Positions 23,002-28,807 of a stretch of 28,807 nt of DNA are shown here, one piece after another. Below the pieces are notes generated by a model, which made no database searches, was not told where the DNA came from, and was given only the letters and a program-made list of their open reading frames with translations. Position 1 is the first letter of the stretch. Every line of letters starts with the position of its first letter. The translations under genes and the position numbers were made by a program. The DNA comes from Alphaproteobacteria bacterium (lineage in GTDB: Bacteria > Pseudomonadota > Alphaproteobacteria > JABSOH01 > JABAAW01), in assembly GCA_014238935.1 (NCBI GenBank), contig JABAAD010000001.1, positions 1-28,807 of the forward strand, read 5' to 3'.

Positions 23002-26000
23002 GTGTATCCCGTTTCCTTGAAATTGTCGGGGTTCAAGTCTTTTGCCGATCCTACGGAGATCGTCTTCAGCGCCGGCATGAGCGCGCTTGTCGGACCGAAC
23101 GGCTGCGGCAAGTCGAACATCGTCGAAGCTTTGCGATGGGTCATGGGCGAGAGCTCGGCACGCCAGCTGCGCGGCGCAGAGATGGACGAGATGATCTTTA
23201 ACGGCAGCAGCGAGCGTCCTCCTTTCTCGCGCGCCGAGGTCACCTTGACGCTGGAAAATCCGACTCCTTTCTTGCAACAGACATCAGAGACAGAACCCAG
23301 CGCACGGGCGGGCAAGGCAGCGGGCAGCAACATGTTGACGAGATTGCGCGGCGAGCAGAGGGTCGCTCTCTCGAGGCGTATCGAGACGGGCGGAGGCTCC
23401 AGCTATCGCATCAACGGCAAGGAGGTCTTGGCGCGTGATGTGCAGACATTGTGCGCCGACATCGGTTTGGGCGCGAACGCATCGGCGATCATCGCTCAGG
23501 GAAGGGTGGCGGCTCTCGTCGAGGCAAAACCCTCCGAACGAAGGCAGCTGATCGAGGAGGCGGCAGGCGTGCGAGGCTTGTACGCGCGACGCAGCGAGGC
23601 GATCGCAGCGATGGACAACACACAAACAACACTGGCGCGCGTCGAAGACCGCATGCAAGAAATCAAAAAGCAAATACAATCCCTGAGCACCGACGAGGCG
23701 CGCGCCGAGCGCTATCGAAACCTCTCGCAACAAATCAAACGATGGCAAGCCGCAGAACTCGCGCGCGAAGAAGACACCTTGTGCAAGGCGGCACGCAAAA
23801 TCGAAAGACGACAAAAAGAGTGCGAGAGCGAAAGCGAACAAGGGCGCACCGCGCTCGCAAAAATCGAGGCAGAGATAATCGAAGCACAACAGCAGCAAAG
23901 CGCCGCAGAAAAGTGCGAAATCGAAAGCGCAGCGAGATGCCAAAGCCTCGAGCAGGACACGGTGCTATTAGAACGATCGCTCAAAGAAAGCGAGGAGCGA
24001 AAAAAAATCTTGGCGCAGCGACAGCAAGAACTCACGCGTTTGCGCGACGAACAGCAGCGTGCACTCGAAGAGATCGAAGGACTCTGGAAGGACGCGCGAC
24101 AACAACTGCAGGCAGGAGGAGCGGGCGAGGCGGACAAAAAAGAGCCAACGCAGGAAAAAGACAACGAGCGCAGGCAGAAAAAGGCTCTAAGCAAACTGAC
24201 GCAGGAGCTGGTGACGGTGGAGCGGAGGCTGAAACAGCTCGCATTAGCCCTGAGCGACTACGACAAGCGAGGGGCAATCTACTCCGAACGCCTAGCAGCA
24301 TCGCGCTCGCAGAAGCAGCAGCTGGAGAAAGAACTCGCAAAGCTTACAGAAAAAATCGACAAAAAAACGCAGACGCAAAACTCCGAAAGCAGCGCGCACG
24401 AAGAACGGACAAAAAAAGAACGGACAAAAGAAGAACAAACAAAGGAAGATTTGCAAGCCTTGATAGAGGAGGTGCATCTTGCGGAGACCCGCGCGCAAGA
24501 GACGCAGAGCAAAGTATTGCCGCGCATGCGAAGGGAAGAAGAGGCGCTGCTACAAGGACGCGAACGTTTGGACGCTCAAAGTCGCGCGCGCCTCCTTGCG
24601 CTGACAGAGGAACGCGACAGAAATCGTGACCTGTACCGTGAGGCGTCCTCGTCCTTTTCCCAGACAAGCTCGGAGACGGATGCGGAAGGCAACCCCCTTG
24701 TCGTCGATTGGAATATTCCCGAAGGACTCGCGCGTCCTCTGTTCGGTGCGCTCGGCGAAGACCTGTTCGCCAGCTTGGAAGACAAACACCAGCAGAAAGA
24801 CGCGACCCTTTGGCGCGCGTGGAAAAGCCTTCCGCTTCCTGAAGGTGACTTGCCCGCCTTGCCTGCGGGTGTCGCCAGCTTTGCACAGCTTTTTGCCCGC
24901 GCACCTGCGCCGTTGCGCGCGCGTTTGGCTTGCATCGGACTTGTCGGCTCACGGCGCGAGGGGGAGGCTTTGCAAGCGGCGTTGTCGCGCGGACAGCGTC
25001 TTGTCGCGCGCGACGGCTCGTGTTGGCGTTGGGACGGGCTTACGACAGGCGCGGCGTTGGCAGAGGCGTTGGAACAACGTTTTCGCGCCTTCTTGCAAAA
25101 AGAGAAACGCAAGGAGGCTTTGGCGAAAAGCGAGGCGGACTTGGAGCAGGCGATGCACGACGACAAAGAGCAGGCGAGCGCAAAGGCAAGGCAGATTTCG
25201 GAGACGCGCGAGCAGATGCGGGTAGTGCTGGAAGAACAAGCAAGACAAGGCAAGGACTTGCAGTCCTTGCGCAAGCGCTTGCGAAGCGCAGAGGCCGCCG
25301 CCTTGGAGCAGGAGCGCTATCACGCGCACGAGAGGCAGCTTTCGTTCGGCTTGGAGGACGCGCGTGCGAAAGAACTTTCGGCAGAGCAGGGCTTGCAGGA
25401 ACTTTGCAAGCGAGAGCAACTGGCAAACGAGCAGGCGCGACTCACCTCGACGCGCGAGGCTTTGTTGGACGAACACAGCAGGCTGTCGGCGGAACAGCAA
25501 CGCGAGCAGGCATCCATAGCGCGCGTGCGCGACGAGCAGCAGGCACGCGTTGCAAGCGAGCAACGCCTGCGCGCCTTGCGGGAGCGTCAACACCAGCTTT
25601 TAGCGCACAGCATCGAAAGCCTGCGTACCATCGAAAGCGAGGCTTTGCTACAAGAAGAGCGTCCGTTGCGCGAGCGGAAGCTCCTTGCCGAAAAACACGC
25701 GCTCCACCGTCGAGCGCAAGGCGAGCTTCGGATGCGCAAAAATGCTTTCGAGCAGACGAGCAAAAATGTCGATCGATGGCGCGAGCAACATCGGCTGTGC
25801 AGCGCAAAAAACGCAGAGGCGGAAAAGGAGGCGGTGCGCTTGCAGGCACAAGCCGAGCCCCTGCCTCTCGCGCAACAAAGGCTAGCCGCGCGCGCGTTGG
25901 AGGAGATGGATTGCTCGCTACAACAGCTGCGGCAACGCTACGACCTCGACGATGCCTTCCTTGCCGAGAGCATCGAGCTGCAGAAAACAGCGCGACGCGC

Positions 26001-26655
26001 AACCCAAGACAAGCGTGCGCGCTTGGGTGAAATCAACTTCACGGCAAAGCAGGCGTTGCAAAGTCTCTCCGCAGAGCACGAGCAGACGCAGCGACAGTAC
26101 GCCGATGTCACGCAGGCTTTGGAGAAGTTGCGCCTCTCGGTGCGAACTTTGGAGGGGGAGGCCGCTGAAAAACTGGTGCGCGTCCAACAGGAGACGGGCG
26201 TGCGATTCGCCGCGCTCATCGAAAGGCTCTTCGGCGGAGGAGAGGCGAAGCTCTTCTTCTCCGAGCCCGAAAATCCCATAACATCAGGACTCGAAATACG
26301 CCTCGCTCTGCCGGGAAAACGACTCAAATCGCTCAGCGTCATGTCGGGCGGAGAACAGGCGTTGGTCGCAATCGCTCTCGTCTTGGCGGTCTTCTCCGTC
26401 GCAGGAGGAAAATTCTGCATCCTCGACGAGGTCGACGCCGCCCTCGACGATACCAATGTCGCAAGATTCTGCGACTTGCTCGAAGAACTCGCACAACAAC
26501 ACGAAACGCGATTCCTCGTCATCACCCACCATCGCCACACCATGAGCCGCGCCGTGCACCTCTACGGTGTCGCCATGCCAGAGCCCGGGTGCAGCAGAAT
26601 CGTCTCCGTCGCTTTGGAAGAGGCGGTCGAACAGGCGCGATCCGCAGCAGAATGA
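23002..26655 (+). CDS. smc: Chromosome segregation/condensin protein SMC
   Basis: A 1217-residue ATPase that compacts and helps separate chromosomes, working with ScpA and ScpB. The head starts MYPVSLKLSGFKSFADPTEI with Walker A GPNGCGKSN at 31-39. Two long Glu/Arg/Gln-rich coiled-coil arms flank a hinge-like region near 567-690 (DWNIPEGLARPLFGALGEDL onward). The C-terminal head has the signature MSGGEQALVAIALVLA from residue 1114 and Walker B FCILDEVDAALDD from 1138. The length is normal for bacteria. The GTG at 23002 is set by the AGGAGG site. The first arm contains a 15-bp tandem repeat encoding ERTKK/ERTKE/EQTKE (468-482), which fits a coiled coil. The gene ends inside the first, partial unit of the 12-bp repeat array. 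Confidence 0.97.
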   Translation: MYPVSLKLSGFKSFADPTEIVFSAGMSALVGPNGCGKSNIVEALRWVMGESSARQLRGAEMDEMIFNGSSERPPFSRAEVTLTLENPTPFLQQTSETEPSARAGKAAGSNMLTRLRGEQRVALSRRIETGGGSSYRINGKEVLARDVQTLCADIGLGANASAIIAQGRVAALVEAKPSERRQLIEEAAGVRGLYARRSEAIAAMDNTQTTLARVEDRMQEIKKQIQSLSTDEARAERYRNLSQQIKRWQAAELAREEDTLCKAARKIERRQKECESESEQGRTALAKIEAEIIEAQQQQSAAEKCEIESAARCQSLEQDTVLLERSLKESEERKKILAQRQQELTRLRDEQQRALEEIEGLWKDARQQLQAGGAGEADKKEPTQEKDNERRQKKALSKLTQELVTVERRLKQLALALSDYDKRGAIYSERLAASRSQKQQLEKELAKLTEKIDKKTQTQNSESSAHEERTKKERTKEEQTKEDLQALIEEVHLAETRAQETQSKVLPRMRREEEALLQGRERLDAQSRARLLALTEERDRNRDLYREASSSFSQTSSETDAEGNPLVVDWNIPEGLARPLFGALGEDLFASLEDKHQQKDATLWRAWKSLPLPEGDLPALPAGVASFAQLFARAPAPLRARLACIGLVGSRREGEALQAALSRGQRLVARDGSCWRWDGLTTGAALAEALEQRFRAFLQKEKRKEALAKSEADLEQAMHDDKEQASAKARQISETREQMRVVLEEQARQGKDLQSLRKRLRSAEAAALEQERYHAHERQLSFGLEDARAKELSAEQGLQELCKREQLANEQARLTSTREALLDEHSRLSAEQQREQASIARVRDEQQARVASEQRLRALRERQHQLLAHSIESLRTIESEALLQEERPLRERKLLAEKHALHRRAQGELRMRKNAFEQTSKNVDRWREQHRLCSAKNAEAEKEAVRLQAQAEPLPLAQQRLAARALEEMDCSLQQLRQRYDLDDAFLAESIELQKTARRATQDKRARLGEINFTAKQALQSLSAEHEQTQRQYADVTQALEKLRLSVRTLEGEAAEKLVRVQQETGVRFAALIERLFGGGEAKLFFSEPENPITSGLEIRLALPGKRLKSLSVMSGGEQALVAIALVLAVFSVAGGKFCILDEVDAALDDTNVARFCDLLEELAQQHETRFLVITHHRHTMSRAVHLYGVAMPEPGCSRIVSVALEEAVEQARSAAE
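24403..24447. repeat. Three 15-bp tandem repeats inside smc
   Basis: Units GAACGGACAAAAAAA, GAACGGACAAAAGAA and GAACAAACAAAGGAA, in frame with smc. They extend the coiled-coil arm by five-residue steps (ERTKK, ERTKE, EQTKE). Confidence 0.8.
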
Positions 26656-26764
26656 TACCTTTGGTAATATCTTTGGTAATACCTTTGGTAATACCTTGGG
26701 TAATACCTTTGGTAATACCTTTGGTAATACCTTTGGTAATACCTTTGGTAATACCTTGGGCAAT
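26655..26764. repeat. 12-bp tandem array (GGTAATACCTTT)8 between smc and the MCP gene
   Basis: Eight full units occupy 26663-26758. Five match GGTAATACCTTT exactly, two end in TTG and one has ATATC. Partial units flank them (ATACCTTT at 26655-26662, GGCAAT at 26759-26764). Each unit holds the inverted repeat GGTA-A-TACC. The array begins at the smc stop codon and ends about 60 bases before the MCP start; TAGAAT at 26770-26775 could be a -10 just after it, but no -35 is convincingly spaced. Confidence 0.95.
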
Positions 26765-26811
26765 CGTGCTAGAATGGACAACCCACAGATCCGCCCGCGC
26801 AGGGCACGAGC

Positions 26812-26817
26812 AGGAGG
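26812..26817 (+). promoter_or_regulatory. Ribosome binding site of the MCP gene
   Basis: AGGAGG with seven bases to GTG at 26825. It fixes the start of a frame that remains open to the window edge. Confidence 0.85.
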
Positions 26818-26824
26818 CAGAATC

Positions 26825-28807
26825 GTGAATACGCTCCGACGATGGGCAAAAGCCCTCGCCTCCTTTTGGAAGAGGACGCTGCACTCTTCCCCTGCCCCTT
26901 CCCCGGCATCTTCCCCGGCATCTTCCCTTGCCTCTTCTACCCGGCGCTTCTCCAAGAAAGAATCGAGCGAGGAGACGAGAGAAATCGTCGCCGTCGAACA
27001 AAGACCGATGCGACAAAAAAGCGCACAACACCAAAGGGACGAGCCCTCAGCACAGAAGAAAGCCTACGAGATCCTGCGCACGCCGTGGGTGATGGGAAGC
27101 TTGTGGGTCGTCGGGGTCGTGCTCTTTTACATTGTCGGCGGCTTGCGACTCTTCGATCAATTCGCAGAAGAAAACAGCACACGAACCCAGCGCATCATCG
27201 ACAAGGAGGAAGACAGGCAATTCCGTCTGCTCGTAGAATTCTCCGAAAGACAGGTCGCCTCTAACATCGACAACTGGGAAGCAACCTTGCGTGCAATGGC
27301 GAGCGCGCCGCGCTTGCGCGCCTATGTCGAATCCTTGGTCGAATCCTTGGTCGAATCCTTGTCGCAGGCAGAAGAGCAAGCGGAGAAGGAAAAGCAGGAG
27401 CCACCGCTCAACTTTCTTTCATCGAACGAGGCGGCAAGAGATTTCCTGCGCGACAACTTTCTTCAAGAGATGTTGATCGTCAATGTCGAGGGGGAGGTGG
27501 TCTTCGTTGCAAGCGGCGATGAGGCGCTCGCCCAAGTCGACTTTCGAGAGGAAAGCGAGGAGGAAAACGAGACAGGTTCCTCCGAGAACGAAGTATCAAC
27601 CTCCCAGTCGTTGCGTCGGGTGGTCGGCGACGCTACGGGTGAGTTGCTGGAAGAACTGTATCGCCGTGCAGTCCTGTTTGCCATCGAACAAGGATCGCCC
27701 CTTTTGCTGGGCGATGCTGCGACACAACTCGACGACGGCACGCAGCTCTTCTTTGCAAGCCATACACGCTCACCCAGCGCCGTCGGAGCGGAGACGCCCT
27801 TTGCCTTTTACGCGCTACCGATGCTGGATGCCGAGCGCACCTTGCAGGGAACCTTGTTGCTGTTCCAGTCGCGCGAGCAGATGTTTAAACAACTGCTGCT
27901 GCGATCGAGCTCCTTCGGCGCGCTGCCCGGCGCGCAGCTGTTTTTCGTCGATCCCAGCGGCACGATGCAGATCTTGGGCGAAGGAAAAAGACAAACCGAA
28001 ATCCGCGCTTGGCTCAACGAAGCCTTCGTCCACTCTCAGTCCTTAGGCGCAACAGCGACCGAAGGAGAGAAGGGCGGCGAGCAACACAGGTTCGCACGAT
28101 TCCGCCCGCTGAACCTGTTCGACGAACGATGGATGCTCGTCGTCGCCGACACACAGCGTGCAAGCATCGGGAAGAAGCAGGTAGCTCTTGCATCGGAGGG
28201 CGGCTCAACTCTTGTGTATGAGGTGTCGCCAAGCTTGCCGCCGCGGGAAACCTTTCTGTTGCGCTTGACGATCTTCGTCGCGCTCGTTTGCTCGCTGCTG
28301 TGCCTTTGGGCAGGGCAGATGCTGTCGCCCAAGCAGGACTGGACACAAAAAGGAATCAGATTCTTGCTCGCAAGCCTGTTGCCCTTTCAGCGCGGCGAGC
28401 GTCCCTTGCCCTACCTTGAGCGCGACGACCGACTGGGAGAATACGCCCGTACGCTGAAAAGATTGGTCGAACGCGCACACGGCGAAAAAAGCATGGTCGA
28501 TGCGCGCAGCGACACAAGGCGCATGGACGAAGAGAGAAGCCGTCGGCTCGAGGGCTTGATCATCGACTTTCAAGAGAAGGTGCAAGGAGCAACAGGAGGA
28601 CTGGCAGGCGCGACAGGACAGCTGGTCTTGACATCGGACGAAATGCGACGACAATCCGGACAAGCGCGCGAGGCAACCCAAAAGATGATCCCGCGCGTCG
28701 CATATACCACCCAGCGCGTGCGCGGCGCTGCTGAGGAGATTGCTCGCCTCACGCAGGCGATCGATACGATCAACCGTCGTGCGCAGGAATCGACGCTCGT
28801 CATCCGC
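26825..28807 (+). CDS. Methyl-accepting chemotaxis protein (3' end cut by window)
   Basis: The frame is open from GTG 26825 through the last base, 661 residues so far. An N-terminal cytoplasmic region of about 85 residues includes a Ser/Pro/Ala stretch (SPAPSPASSPASS) made by a 12-bp repeat. The first membrane helix is at about 87-107 (VMGSLWVVGVVLFYIVGGL). A periplasmic sensor of roughly 370 residues resembles a double-Cache domain in its layout (a long helix, then FLQEMLIVNVEGEVVF and GAQLFFVDPSGTMQIL as likely strands). The second membrane helix is at about 478-500. The cytoplasmic helix with LIIDFQEKVQGATGGLAGAT and AAEEIARLTQAIDTINRRAQES matches the start of an MCP signalling domain of alphaproteobacterial type. 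No HAMP domain is obvious. The hairpin tip that contacts CheA/CheW is beyond the window. The ligand is unknown. Confidence 0.83.
   Translation, partial: MNTLRRWAKALASFWKRTLHSSPAPSPASSPASSLASSTRRFSKKESSEETREIVAVEQRPMRQKSAQHQRDEPSAQKKAYEILRTPWVMGSLWVVGVVLFYIVGGLRLFDQFAEENSTRTQRIIDKEEDRQFRLLVEFSERQVASNIDNWEATLRAMASAPRLRAYVESLVESLVESLSQAEEQAEKEKQEPPLNFLSSNEAARDFLRDNFLQEMLIVNVEGEVVFVASGDEALAQVDFREESEEENETGSSENEVSTSQSLRRVVGDATGELLEELYRRAVLFAIEQGSPLLLGDAATQLDDGTQLFFASHTRSPSAVGAETPFAFYALPMLDAERTLQGTLLLFQSREQMFKQLLLRSSSFGALPGAQLFFVDPSGTMQILGEGKRQTEIRAWLNEAFVHSQSLGATATEGEKGGEQHRFARFRPLNLFDERWMLVVADTQRASIGKKQVALASEGGSTLVYEVSPSLPPRETFLLRLTIFVALVCSLLCLWAGQMLSPKQDWTQKGIRFLLASLLPFQRGERPLPYLERDDRLGEYARTLKRLVERAHGEKSMVDARSDTRRMDEERSRRLEGLIIDFQEKVQGATGGLAGATGQLVLTSDEMRRQSGQAREATQKMIPRVAYTTQRVRGAAEEIARLTQAIDTINRRAQESTLVIR
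26886..26933. repeat. 12-bp tandem repeat in the MCP N-terminal coding region
   Basis: Four units at 26886, 26898, 26910 and 26922. The middle two are identical (CTTCCCCGGCAT) and the outer two are diverged. In frame they encode the Ser/Pro/Ala linker near residues 21-36. Confidence 0.8.
27326..27361. repeat. Three perfect 12-bp repeats in the MCP sensor region
   Basis: GTCGAATCCTTG at 27326-27337, 27338-27349 and 27350-27361 without mismatch. In frame they encode VESLVESLVESL, which lengthens a predicted helix of the periplasmic domain. Confidence 0.9.

Noticed and set aside
23451..26030. Plus-strand open frames of 392 and 366 codons within smc
   Set aside because: They are in another frame of a complete, clearly recognised SMC gene, and their Arg/Ala/Gly-rich products have no domain.
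26655..26764. ParB parS site or replication-origin iterons beside smc
   Set aside because: The unit does not match the parS consensus (TGTTTCACGTGAAACA), and no replication initiator gene or DnaA boxes are in view.
26522..27034. Minus-strand and plus-strand frames through the 12-bp array giving GITK or IPLV repeats
   Set aside because: The period of 12 keeps all frames open through the array, so openness is not evidence. No start signal or family support was seen, and the strong RBS and coding frame of the MCP lie on the plus strand in a different frame.

Overview
This is a GC-rich, gene-dense chromosomal segment. It carries no insertion sequence, phage gene, tRNA, rRNA or CRISPR array that I could recognise. 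It reads as an alphaproteobacterium. A ubiquinol-cytochrome c chaperone gene sits just upstream of plsX-fabH, a DsbA-like gene lies directly before smc, and AspRS carries the PGEFYQLD form of motif 2. The cells are probably motile and chemotactic, because CheY, CheZ, two MotB-like proteins and a methyl-accepting chemotaxis receptor are present. Species-level assignment is not possible from sequence reading alone.

Layout. (1) Bases 3-3153, plus strand: the 3' part of an SLC13-type permease gene with RCK_C domains, overlapping aspS. (2) Bases 3189-9453, minus strand: a tightly coupled operon of cheY, cheZ, a MotB-like gene without the proton-binding Asp, a MotB-like gene with it, and a 1234-residue exported TPR protein. 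The stops and starts touch or overlap by 4 bases at three of the four junctions. (3) Bases 9557-10807, minus: mrp/apbC, an Fe-S carrier ATPase, with a good sigma70-type promoter in the gap it shares with hflK. (4) Bases 10905-13612, plus: hflK, hflC and a GtrA-family gene. (5) Bases 13721-19195, minus: bamE, hemB, gyrA, coaD and an ABC-2 permease with no ATPase gene nearby. (6) Bases 19254-26655, plus: cytochrome bc1 chaperone, rpmF, plsX, fabH, a DsbA-like gene and smc. (7) From base 26825 to the right edge, plus: an MCP gene cut off by the window end.

The most unusual feature is a set of short tandem repeats with units of 12, 13, 15 and about 47 bp. They sit at or just beyond the 3' ends of several genes (aspS/TPR gene, mrp, hflC, gtrA, smc), and some lie in frame inside genes (smc, mrp, MCP). 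The clearest is eight perfect or near-perfect copies of GGTAATACCTTT between smc and the MCP gene. Each copy contains the inverted repeat GGTA-A-TACC, and a related 12-mer pair forms part of the mrp C-terminal coding sequence. The second point of interest is the motility operon, which pairs an Asp-containing with an Asp-less MotB-like protein and a large, uncharacterised envelope protein.

No gene-free stretch exceeds 300 bases. The largest gaps are 13050-13171, 13613-13720, 22207-22331 and 26656-26824.
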